Shown here piece by piece: positions 36,941 to 48,647 of a stretch of 64,000 nt of DNA. Positions within the stretch are counted from its first letter, which is position 1. Each line of letters starts with the position of its first letter. Location: assembly GCA_037954235.1 (NCBI GenBank), contig JBBMOA010000010.1, positions 24,154,529 to 24,218,528 on the forward strand. The letters are read 5' to 3'. The notes beneath the pieces are model-generated. The model was not told the DNA's origin. It did no database searches and saw nothing but the letters and a program-made list of their open reading frames with translations. The DNA is from Aulostomus chinensis. Taxonomy: Eukaryota > Chordata > Actinopteri > Syngnathiformes > Aulostomidae. The position numbers and the translations under genes are program-made.

Positions 36941-39900
36941 ATGAGTTCCCTTCCGCTCTACATATACATCTGTTGGTTTAGCTTCAGCTTGCAGGTAAGA
37001 ACAGGTTTCACTTCATGGTTTGTGTTTACTCGTGATGTTTTTGTGCATGTCTCCTGTCACTTACAGATCGTCGGGGGTTTGGACACCGTGACGCTCCTCA
37101 ATCCTCCTGAGGAGCCTGTGCCAGACCATCTATTGGAAATATTTTACTCTTGTGACCGTCCTTCGACACTACAACTGGACTGTGTTGTGTCTTTTGACAC
37201 TGGGACCATTTCAACACTCCAGTTACAGCAGTGGAGTTGTGTCCCCGGTGATCCTAGAGTAAGGACTCTGAGGCTGATCCTGCCAGATTGGTTGGTATAT
37301 CAACCAGATGAGATTGTTCCAGAGTCTCAGTGGGTGTTGAGCTGTTTCCTTCGAGCGTCAGTCAGTTATACTGATGATCCTAAAGGGAGGGTCGCAGCTC
37401 AGGATCTGGCAATTTTGCAAACTAAACCCTCATTTGCTCGACCTGTCAAACAGCATCAAGTCTGCTTTGCTTGGAGTTCACGAATGCTGCAACTGACGCA
37501 GCAGCTTTCAGACAAGCAATGCCCTCTGGAGGAAGGTAAGGTTGGAGAAGAGCTGCTTACAAAGGCGCCGCAACTAAAAGGAATGAGATTTTTATTTCTT
37601 TATGATGAGAATAGATCCAAACTAACATGTCTGTCATTCAGAAACGGTACAGCTGCTGTCCTCTATATACGCTTCAACTGGAGAAAACTTTGGTATCACA
37701 AAGACACTTGAGTCCTACAACAATGAGGCTCTGGAGCATTTGCGTGTTAAATCCATGTCTTTTCCATGGTAAGAGTAGGGAAGTCTCAAGTTGTAACTTT
37801 GCTGCACATTTTGGTCTTGCAATCAATTTAGTGCAGAGCCCAAGAAGTGAAATAGTGTTTTCTTTTTTTCTTTTTTTTTTAACTTGTGGGAATGTCTATG
37901 TTGTGGCCACTATATGATTTTTTTGCTCTGAGTTCACATGTTGAGAGAGCGGCTCACAGTGAGTGAGCTAAATGCAAAAATGGACATGATTTATGCACCT
38001 TTGTAACATGTGAGCCAACCATCCTGAGCTTTGTGGCCACAAACATGCATGACATTCCCACAAGTTTAAAAAATAAAGCCAATAATTCACCTTTGGGCCT
38101 TCGAAATACAGATCAGTTCACCTCAGTGTGTTTGATGATCTCCAGGTGCATGTTTTCCATCTGGATATTTGCTACCAGGCACTGCCAGGAGAACATGTGT
38201 GGCGTGCTTCATCATGTAGGCTCCCATGATAACTACGTCACGCCAACACTGTTACTCACGAAATCAGGTAAAGGTGTTTTAGCTCACAGACAGATATTTA
38301 AGGTGTGGATTGGAATGCACCATCATGCGTATTCACATCTACACAGGCCACCTGCATGTCCAAATCACGGGGGAGTTTGAGGAATCCACTGCATTTCTCT
38401 CCACCTTCAAGGTGCCTTTAAGCGAGTGGTGCCAGCTCACTCTGATGTTGCAAGGTAGAAGGGTGAGTCGACAGAGGATGTAATTACATCGTGTCAATAA
38501 TTGTGGAGAACATGAAAGTCTTCACCGTCGCTGTGTTTCAGGCGGCTGTCTCCATGCTGTGTATAGATAAGGAGCAAAGAACAGTTCATTCAACAGAATA
38601 CATGTGAGTGAGATTAAAAGATGACATAGGACATGTTGCAAACAGAAAAAAAAACTGCGTGAATATGATATCTTACAGGTTGAGACATATAATCGTGTTG
38701 GATGACACAAAGGGGTATTTTGTGGTTGGAGGAGGGAGATACGTAAGAGGTGTGGAAGGTTATTTTGGACCGTCGGTGTACTACCGCAACAGAGTATTAC
38801 CTCCCAGCCTGGTAATACACTGCACATAACCACAGTTATTGTTGATATTTATTGCATTTGTGACTGAGTCATTCTGTCCTCCACAGTCTGAAGCTGTAAT
38901 TCCTGATGTCATTAAGAATGTGAACCTAACTGGATGGCTACAGACCTGCCACAAATTTAATCTCCAGATGAATTCTAAAATCCATCTCTACTCACTCAAG
39001 GCCCGACAGAGCAGAGAGCCTGGTAGGAATCGTATTCTACCACTAGGCGGTGCTACTCTAATCTGAAATGTTGTCAAGAGTGTCTCGGTATGAAGGTAAA
39101 ACATTGATGTTTCTTTTTCAGGGGGTTGTTTTGATGTTTTTCGTGATTGGATGGTAAAGGACAGACAGCCATCAAAGTGTGAACCTTGGGAGGAGGCTGT
39201 CCCTCACAGCAGATATGCTACTCAGATAACCAAATTACTGGTACTCAAGCATGGTGAGAGATAAACTTGTCAGCCTTAACTAGCACTGGGAGGGTTAACT
39301 AGTGATGAAAACAAACAATACTGGGCTCCATCAACCATTAGATATGAAGTTCTAGTATGTTTTAAGGGCGCTGATGGTGGTTTTATGGTGCTTGGCTTGA
39401 CCATTTTCACAATATGTGGCTTTAATCAATGTTGGAGTCTGACTAATTACATTTATTCCAGTGCTAAGGTACAAATGTCAGATTCTTTACTACTTTCAGG
39501 AACTTTTTCACACTACTTCTCAAACTTTTTATTTCAATACAGATATCTCACAGTTTTAGCTACTTTATTTAATTTGATGACAAAAATTTCCACATTAAAC
39601 ATTATGAAGAATTCTGAAATATGTTATTCTGTTATCAGTAAATAAGAAATGGTTACTCTACTGTATATATTTCCATTTATATTATATTACATTACATTTA
39701 CATTATATTATATTTATTTTCCTGTATGCATTTCCAAATATGTCTGATAGTATCGTACAATCAATATTTGCTTACTTCACCTCTGTATATGCCTGTAATA
39801 AATGAAGTAGTTGAGCTGCAGCCTATCAAAGCTCACCAATACAACTACTGTAGTGTTTATATGGATGCATCATTCTACAGCCTGAATTTGTCCTGGCAAT

Positions 39901-39990
39901 TTGGAACCTTCAGGAATTTGTGACAGTGTTTGGGTTTGTAAAGACAAACTACAAACCCCGTTTAGAATTTTGTTTAAATCACTGAATAAG

Positions 39991-40062
<72 letters not shown>

Positions 40063-40113
40063 TAGATAGATAGATAGATATATAGATAGATATAGATATA
40101 TATAGATATAGAT

Positions 40114-40187
<74 letters not shown>

Positions 40188-43100
40188 GTGAATCTGGTTT
40201 CATTGGTGACATACAGGGGGACGAGGGGTCAGCTTGCCAGCGGTGGGCAGAGCGCTGTACTCCTTATCGCTTCATAAAGTGAGCCGAGCGAGCAGCACCG
40301 GCGTGTTCAGCAGGATACTCCCCCTGTTGCTGCAGGCTGGCTGCTTAGCCGACAGTCGAGCTCTGCACATGGCGTCTTTCCTCTACAGCACAGGTCTGGG
40401 CGTCCGGAAACACACTCATAAGGTGTGTGTGCGACAAGGTCAGCCATTAAAAGACAGGTTTTTAGTTTCCGTGTCTGTTTTTATTTCTTTTTCTTTTCTG
40501 ATGCTCCTGTGTTGAATGCAGGCGTGGCTACTGGCTCTGCTCGCAGCCCAGAAGGATGATCGATTGGCTCTCCTGCATCTGGGGCACCTGCACCATCGGG
40601 GTCTCCACGGTGTCCACGCAGACCCAGATGTGGCCTATGCCTATTATGCAAACATCGCTAAACAGACAACTTTAGACCGTCATAATCCTTCACCACAGCA
40701 GGTGACACCCACACATCCCTCAACAGTGTAGTGCTTCTACCAAATATTACACTTTATGTAGTCGTATTCAGAGGAGGAGGATGTTTTGAACCTTGCAGAA
40801 TTAAAAATGGTACGCTCCAGTTACACACAGTCCAGATGATGAGGTCAAACCCTTTTTCTTTTCCAATATCTCAACCAGATACCAGCAGCATCTTGCTGTG
40901 TTTGTACGGCATTTTCTGTTATGAATAGCAGTGACAGTAATTTGAAATGCAGAAGGTTGAAGGAAACTCTTCATATCTAATCGAAAAATAGTGCCGTGCA
41001 ATATGAGGCTGTGGGCTTATTGCAACATATGAGCAGATTGGAGATATGATGCAAATGTGGCACACTCACAAACATTTGTGTGTTTAGATTCTCATCATCA
41101 ATAAGTGTGACACTGCTTCTCATGCAGAGAAGATAAAGATATAATATTACACAGCTCACAGGTCGTATGGTTTTGATTTAAATTGTAAAGACGTGCTTGT
41201 AGGCTGCAGTAGTTGGATGATCTTTAAGGAAGCAGAGAACAAAAACAAAAATCCAAATCCATTACATTTGTTTGATGGTTTTCTTTCCCTAGATATTTGT
41301 TGAGGCTATTTACTTGAACAACGAGGAGGTGTTGAAGCTTCAGACCGATGAAAACCATCATATCTTCCAGTGGCTGAAACTACAGGCACGCACAGGTGCA
41401 GCTGAGGCTGAGGTAAACCACTCTCTTTTTACATGAACAGGATGGAAATCGGGATGAAAAATCGAGTGAAGAAGAACCATAACAAACTATAGTTAACTGT
41501 GTTGCAGCAAGCGATTGCCCGCATGCTGTTCTGGGGTCAGCAGGGAGTTTCCCCTAACATTCAGAGGGCTGTCAGGCACTATGAAAGGGGAGCTGTCCAC
41601 TTGGAGGACCCAACATCAATGTATGACTATGGAATCGTTCTGCTGCAGGTCAGATTTCCATTTATCTGCTGAAAGAAGTCGGAGTTCATTAGGGAGCTGA
41701 GACCCGCAAAGACTTGCAGACCGCTAATTAGCTTAGCGCAATGAATGGCAGTGGATGGGCAGGTTAGCATACCTCCATCTTTGTTTACTCAGAAAAAAAC
41801 ATCCTCACCCCCTCTTACAAAGCCAGCCATGATTGGAACCAGTAACAACTCTATTTGTCTAAGCTAACAAGTTAATTAATCATCGTGGATCGTTTCTGCA
41901 CACACAGGAGAAAAGTGGTCTATCTCCTGGTCGTGTTGTGGGCAGAATGGGGGATCAGCATATTTCCAGAAAAGTTGGCGTTTCCCTTTAACATATTTTG
42001 AAATTAATTAATGTCTCTGTAGGGACATGGGGTTGAGAGGGACATTCCAAAAGCTGTCACTTTCCTAAAGAAAGCAATGGAACAGGTTCGTATAGTAACG
42101 TTTCCTGTCATCTTCCAGAAACACAGCATTTGTATGTTGTGCACACAGTTTTCTTTGCTGCTATGGCTTATTTCTTCTGCAGGGTTTTGTTCCTGCAATC
42201 AACGCCCTGGCCTGGTACTATGAGCAGTTCGAGAAGGACTACGAGCGAGCGGTGCAACTGTGGGAGCAGGCCGACCTCCTGGGGAATCCAGATGCTGCTC
42301 TGAATCTTGGTGTCTTTTACTCCCGGGGCCTGTACCCTGGAAAAGATGCTGACCAGGTCACCTTGACTATACATGAATTCTACAGCAGAAGAGTACTGTC
42401 TAAGAATAAAAGAGGTAAATATTGTGTACTCTCTCAACAGTACATGGCCTATAAGTACTACATGAAGGCTGCAGAGAGAGGGAACATCAGGGGCGCCATC
42501 CAGATCGCTGACATCTGGACCACTGGGATTCCCGGCTACGTTGATAGGCGTCCGACTCATGCTGTCTTGTTAGCTGATCGTCCTTAAATATCATTTCACG
42601 TGTTCGCTAATATTATTATGGCATTCTGAAATGTCTTTTGAACTGATTCCAGGTGGGCGAAGTGGGCAGCTGAACACAATGGCTACTTGGGCAGGATCTT
42701 ACGGAGAGCGTTAGATTCCTATCTGAGGAGTGACATGTAAACTTTGTCCCTATCACACAGAATGATCAGGCTGCTTGACCGCAATTGCAGCAAATTAATG
42801 TCCTGGTTATTTAACTACAGGCTGAGTTCACTGTTCTCTTACATGATGTCTGCTGAGATGGGGTTCGCCGCTGCTCAGTTCAACGCAGCGTATCTGTGTG
42901 ATCAAAATAAGGTGAGGAACAGAATGAAGCATCTGGAAATGCTAATGGTCTGTGTCTGTTGATTATAGTGTTTTTCTCTTAGGGAGGTTTTCTGGATCCT
43001 GCTTTTGCATCACATTGCATGAAGAGATATTACAACCTAACAATCCAAAGTCAAAATCCTAGCACCTATGGTAAGTAATCATAATTCAAAACTTCTGCGA

Positions 43101-44500
43101 TACACATTTATCTGACCTCCGGTTCTATTATTTCTTCAGCCTTGATCAGGATGGGTGACCTGTGCTATGACGGGCAGCTCGACGGACGGAGAGACTTGTT
43201 CTCTGCAGCACAGATGTACAAACTGGCAGCACTATGGAATGAGCCACAGGTGTGTTTTTTGCTTAATCAATATTTTTTCTTTGCTAAGTTTGTGCACTAT
43301 TCATGATAACAAGTGTGCGTACATCTTCCATGTAAGACATACAGTACTCCTCATCCACAGGGATGGTACAACCTTGGCCTCCTTGCTAAAGAAGGTTACA
43401 AGCTGCCGCTGTCAGTATTGATTGAACTGGGCCTTTCAGAACTGTACCTAGCGGACAGCACTACACTTCAGAGTGCTCTGTACAAAAGGTTTGGGAGTGC
43501 AAGCACATCAGCTAGGAAGACGCAGTCTACTGTCTAAAACTTACACTGTCTTTTTCCTACATTTTCTTCAAAAAGATGCAGAGACTCAGAAGATACAGAT
43601 TCCTACTTACCGTGCAGCCTCGCCCTTTTCAGTCTGTATCTACAACTGTTCCAGAAGGACTACAGTGCTGCGATCAAGGTTAGTGTGATAAGTTACTTTT
43701 GTAACCACTGTGTACTGTTGTCATCATAATTCTTTGTTACAACTTCAGAAATAGCTCTTTTATCAGCGCGAACCAGAGACGTTGACTCCACTGGAGTCAC
43801 CGTTTTGGTTTCCTAATCCAACTCGACTTTACAGGGGGAAAAAAATACTTGAGACTTGTGACTCCGTGTGGGATATGATGACTCACATGTATGAGTTCAT
43901 GAATTTAAATGATATGTATTTCAGACACTCTATAGAGTTTTACCAATACCAGCACTAGGTATCGATCCAATACTGTGTAAAACACACGGAGAACCAAGAC
44001 AACGTAGAGATTGAGGAGTTTGTTATTGCTAATGCTAGCAGCAAGAGACAACAACAACCACCTTCAACTCTCAAGAAGTAGTCGAGCGAGTTTGGTGTCA
44101 CTCAGACAAAAATGCGGGAGGATGTAAGTTAAATTTTTTTAATCAAAATGTTGTTTTCTGGGGAAAAGAAGTGATGAATTTCAAAATTCACAGACAACAC
44201 AAAGTATTTAAAAAAATTATATGCACATTATGTTTCATTTTTGTGTAAAAACAAAAAAAAAATCAAAATCCATCCCTGGGTTTTTGAGTTCCCCTGCTAA
44301 CAGAGAGATAGATAAATATTGAAGATCCCCTCCCTTGCAATAATTGGTAATAATCAGACAGGTATTTTTCTTTTCCTGTAACATCTTGTTATTTTCCTCT
44401 TTCCCCACAGTTCTCTACTGCAGTGGCTGTAGTGGCAGCTCCAGCGATGCTCTTCATCATCCTCGGTGTGCTCAGGATACGTAGCTTATCACTCAACTAG
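36941..44500 (+). CDS. sel1l3: SEL1L3-type protein: lectin-like domain, Sel1 repeats, TM
   Basis: Single-pass membrane protein of the SEL1L3 family; molecular function poorly known. Exons: 36941-36994, 37067-37535, 37642-37768, 38146-38267, 38347-38462, 38542-38603, 38679-38811, 38887-39022, 39122-39253, 40217-40422, 40522-40701, 41293-41412, 41508-41648, 42023-42085, 42183-42356, 42441-42568, 42653-42736, 42821-42911, 42983-43070, 43140-43249, 43361-43488, 43576-43678, 44411-44500; 1018 aa (human SEL1L3 1132). Seen: signal peptide 1-18 (MSSLPLYIYICWFSFSLQ); HQVCFAW and ASTGENFGI; lectin/laminin-G-like region about 190-361 (GYFVVGGGRYVRGVEGYFGP); Sel1 repeats about 500-925 (MLFWGQQGV, ALNLGVFYSRGL, AAEHNGYLG); TM about 993-1010; and a tail of about 8 residues, far shorter than in human. 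An in-frame ATG at 36857 would add 28 residues; 36941 is chosen for the signal peptide. Exon 16 has a weak GTTAGC donor. It could be a SEL1L3 paralogue rather than the orthologue. Confidence 0.9.
39992..40187. repeat. (TA)n-(GATA)n compound microsatellite, sel1l3-like intron 9
   Basis: About 35 TA units followed by interrupted and then uninterrupted GATA units, ending some 30 bp upstream of exon 10. Such a tract is likely to be highly polymorphic and lies within the splice-acceptor neighbourhood. Confidence 0.96.
41690..42000. mobile_element. Probable MITE remnant in sel1l3-like intron 13
   Basis: The right end (AAAGTTGGCGTTTCCCTTTAA, about 41973-41998) resembles the terminal sequence of repeated fish elements, and the left part contains GCTAATTAGCTTAGC, also common in fish repeats. 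A matching inverted left terminus was not found, so the element may be truncated or be a different repeat. Confidence 0.35.
42357..42440 (+). other. 84-nt in-frame intron of the sel1l3-like gene
   Basis: The intron between exons 15 and 16 is 84 nt, a multiple of three, and lies between codons. It has no stop, so retention would insert 28 residues between two Sel1 repeats. Borders are GTCACC and CAACAG. Confidence 0.6.
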
Positions 44501-44737
44501 AACCAATATTCTCACCGGGACCATCAGTGCAACAAGCTGGAGAACCCACTTTAGAACAACAACACAGCAACATGCAGTGTCTGTTTACATACCGTGTGCT
44601 TCATCATCAATGTCATCATTATATAGAACAACTGTCATTAGAATAGCATATTTATACATTTTATACATTTCTGAAATGCTCTTGGTTTGCTAATTTCTTA
44701 CGGCTGATATTGACTTTTCATGAATCTATGAACTTTG

Positions 44738-44743
44738 AATAAA
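44738..44743 (+). terminator. Poly(A) signal of the sel1l3-like gene
   Basis: AATAAA about 240 bp after the TAG stop at 44498-44500. It gives a short 3' UTR. Confidence 0.75.
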
Positions 44744-44759
44744 CAGTAAATATTCTGAA

Positions 44760-47700
44760 TATGTGCCACGGGACTTCATCAAAGATGTTACTCATCCATG
44801 TCTGTGAGTATAATGATTCCTTCAGCCCATGGCGGTCTGAGGTATTGAAGGCCAAGATGGAGCCTCAGGACTGGCAGCACTGGTTTCTGAACAACAGGTC
44901 ATCTGGACTCCAGGAATTTCTTTGGCATCACATACGGCACCTAGAGTGTGAAAGGCATCGCTTGGCTCTGTATTTATTTACTTTCCCACACATATTGAAG
45001 TATTTCAACTTTTAAAATCTCTCAATCTTGTCTTTACAACTCAAGGGCTCAGATCCTTCGATGTTAAAAAATGACCTCCTTCAAAATCCATCTTATATTT
45101 GGTTCAGATCATTACACTGCTCATTCAGTATGAAGAGCGTCTCTGCCAGATAATTTGTAGCTGCTGATATTATTCAAGCAAAACAATACAAACAGTGACA
45201 GATTCTTCCTAGGAGACACAGCCCATACAAAACCTGATGAAGACCCGTCATCTGAATTTTATAAATAAAAAAAAGCTGTATGAAAAAATATTTATGAGGA
45301 CCAATACAAAAAAGTATGTATTTTCAGAATAAAGCTAGTGTGAGGAAATGTTAAAACATGCACACTAATTATAATGAAAACAACCTTTTATTTTCATAAT
45401 TGTTTAAAGTTAATCCTGACTTTCAAAATTTAATTTGACCCTATTGGTTTAATTGTTTGTTTGTTTGTTCTTTAATTTTATTTATGGTAGTATGTAATGG
45501 ACTTTAAGGGACTATTAGAGCTTTATTAGAGTTATATGTTTGGGATATAAAATAACTCATGTAATGAGCAAATAAATTAACCTTATTATTTAAAAAAAAT
45601 GGACTTCTTTTTAGGGAGTCTGGTGTGTAAAAAGAGGAGGTTTGGGTAGGAGTACTGCTTCTAGCTCCAAATAGTTCTGACCTCCAGGAAGTTCTTCCAC
45701 AGCAGCCATTTTGACACGTCTGCGCAGGGCGCACACACACACACACAACTGTAATTAATTACATTAATGATGGCCATGTTCCATTTAGGTGCGCCAGACC
45801 TTTGTACTGTGCGTGCAGGCTCATTAGAATAGGCTCCACTCTAAATATAACAGGACCAGAATGAGCTTAATCAATTGCTCTTGTGTTTAAAAACTCAACA
45901 AACCCCACCCCTAGTAAATATGAGAGGCTACTTCTGCAGAATGTTTACTCTGAGCCTCGCGTTATTTGAGATGGTATTTAACAACTCGGACTAGAGAAAC
46001 GCGTTAGGATCCCATCGATCTAGTAGGAGATATTTTTCGTCCACAAGCCGCCTGACAGAAAACATTTCAGGGCGAACTTAACGCCCGTCTCACGGTGACA
46101 TGAACACGGAGGCAGACACAGCCCTCGGCTTTTGTTTTTTTTTATCTTTAATTCAACAGCAGAAAATAAAACAAAAACAAGAATGTTCAGGAAGAGACGC
46201 CGAGACGGTGGAGGTGTAAACGAGGTAATTTACTGAGAAGCTAATTAGGCGAATGACTCATGCTATGTGGTGGAACTTGAAGCGTGAAGACTCGGGCTCT
46301 GCAAGCGTAAGCGTGTTGCTCAAGTGGTTTTTAGGTGTTCAGTACATTAACATGACACAGATTTGCAGTACTTAATTTTTTTTTTTTAAAGACACAACAC
46401 AATTAACAAAACAAGCTAAACATTATCGACCACAATTGAAACAAACAGACCCTGCGGCATGGGGCCCTTCATTCCCTCGCAGCTACACGAGGTAATGGAG
46501 GGCCAATGAGTGGCAAAGCAGTTGCCATCAATGAAATGGACCTGTGTTGTGTGTTTGTAGCTTTGAACTCCAGTCAAATCAGCTTCTCTTTCTGATAGTC
46601 AGAAATTCTTTGACTTAAAAAAAAAAAGAAAAAAAGAAAAAGTTTCTGCATCAATGATTTCTGGTCTCTAGGGGATCTTTTTTAGAACCCAGATGTGGCG
46701 TTTATGGACTGGCGTGAGGCTGATTTGATAAACTTGAAAATGACATTGGAGATTTATGGTAGTGCCATGATGTTCATTTGATGGGTGGATATTTCTGCTG
46801 TCAGCTCACCAGTTGCACACTCTGTCAAAACGTGCCACATCGGAGGTGTCAGTAAAGTGTCATTTCATTGTGACCAGTTTGAGGAACGTGTGCCATAACC
46901 ACTGCTCAGTCTGCTGGTCTTTGTGCAGAGGACGGGTTCTCGAACACGGATTCTTGCGTGTTTGAAAGATAAATAAAAATGTGTATATAAAAGGTCAAGC
47001 GTGACTGCACAGTGACCACTGCAGCTTTGGTTGGCAACATTCCTACTGTTAGTGTTCTCTATTTTTGGGGGAAGGATCTGTGAATTCGGAGGTGATGATC
47101 GCATATGACTAATGTACCTTTGCAGCAGCAGCAGCAGGGCGTGTAGTCAGCAGGCAGACTGCCCTTCATCTATGGAACTGTGGCCAAAGTCGCCGAGTCA
47201 GCCCGTCTTTTTGTGAAAAGTTAGCAAACACTCATCACGTGAAGGGTTTAAAACTTGACGCGTTCCCTGCTCTGACCGCCCTCCTGCGAAATCTTTGCAG
47301 GGAAACAAGACTGGTTGTTATTCATGGAGTTCATCCGAGAAGGAAAAGATGATTACAACCGGATCAAAACTTTTAATTTAGTGACAGCTGCTACGAAGTG
47401 TAACCTAAATTTCAAAACTTAATGCTCTACGCGAGTAATTTGAAAAGCAATTATATGTTAAGGATTTTAAAGCGATACATCACCCAGAAACATGTATTAA
47501 GCCTTTCAGGTACACACAAATAGGTGTTTTGCACTCACAAAGACTCTCCCCCCCCCCCCCCCCCCCCACCTGCAGTACTTTGTGATTCCAGAATGCAGAA
47601 CCAACCAGCCACGCATATTTAGATCGAAGCTAATGGCGCCCTGTAGCCAACAGCTGCTAACAGTTCCAAAACTGTCCAAGAATATTAAACAAACTCTCAA

Positions 47701-48510
47701 GAGCATCGTATGCTCAGTAATCCACGAACACTTTGACATGAAAAACAAAACTAAAAACGTGTAGATTACTGAGCATATGCTGGATGGAGATTATATGGTC
47801 TATATTGGACGATGCGCTTTAGAATTTGTAAACTGACGTTTTTGCCGTGTGTTAGCCATGGATCACCATTAGCTTGACGCTGAATATACGTGGCCGGCTC
47901 TTTCTGCAGTCACAATCAAGTGATGTCTCTGTGAGGTCAAGACATGTTTTTTTTTTTTTTTTTAAAGGCAAAAAACACTTTGGGTGAAGTATCGCTTTAA
48001 GGCTGCCGTGGTGACAAATGTATCTGATGGTTTGTGGCTTCAGTTGATGCCTTTATTCCAAAAATATTGTAAAAAATATTGATTGATTATCTCATTTGCA
48101 CAATGTTATTGTTCTGTTTCCTCGCCTTGTATTCTGAATTTCAAATGTCCTGTTTTACTCTGTGCATTGAAGGTCCCACATGAGCGCTTCAATGAGATGC
48201 TGCGTAGATTGGGATTGGAGTGCACACAAGCAGCAGCCAGTGGGCTTGTGATTTGGCTGAAAAGCAAATGAATAGAAAAGGAAGCAGCAGCACAGAGGGA
48301 ATGTGAAATCAAATTAGTTAAACTCTTGTAGTTTTTTTTTTTTTTTTTTTTACTCTGTGCACATTGGTTTACCAACAATGCAGCCCCTGACAATCTACAT
48401 TATCAATGCAATCTGTCTTTTTTTTTTTTCTCCTTGTCATCCTATTCATCAGATTTCTTCTCCTTTTTTTAAGAAAAAATTCTCCCGCTTTTTCCCTCCC
48501 TCTGTCTTGG
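44760..48510. other. Gene-poor stretch downstream of the sel1l3-like gene
   Basis: No credible coding exon. The 45.8-46.6 kb part is balanced in composition and low in simple repeats, which can accompany conserved noncoding sequence, but conservation cannot be judged from one genome. An A-rich tract lies at 46617-46641. Confidence 0.4.
47467..48000. mobile_element. 534-bp MITE with 19-bp terminal inverted repeats
   Basis: The left end TTAAAGCGATACATCACCC and the inverted right end TTAAAGCGATACTTCACCC differ at one base, so the copy is young or well preserved. TTAA lies at both outer ends and may be part of the target site. Inside are a C run (47548-47567), a T run (47950-47963) and a perfect 14-nt inverted repeat, 47709-47722 with 47764-47777. 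No coding capacity. Confidence 0.78.
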
Positions 48511-48513
48511 CAG

Positions 48514-48647
48514 ATGGGCTGTTTGGCCGGTGAAGGAGAAGAGAGGAATGCCAGTTGTGAGCGTACAGCAGAGGGAGGAGACTCGCTCCGACAGCAGAAG
48601 GAGCTGCACTTGTTCGCGGGATATAAAGGAGGAAGAGTAAACTGCAG
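48514..48647 (+). other. Candidate 5' exon of an unidentified gene
   Basis: A strong pyrimidine tract and acceptor (TTGGCAG) precede 48514, and CTGCAG is followed by the donor-like GTACTG at 48648. The 134-nt interval is GC-richer than its surroundings and opens with ATG. Spliced to the exon at 51461, that ATG would give a 46-codon upstream frame ending at TGA 51465-51467, eight bases, and just 5', of the main ATG. All of this rests on splice-site appearance alone. Confidence 0.28.
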
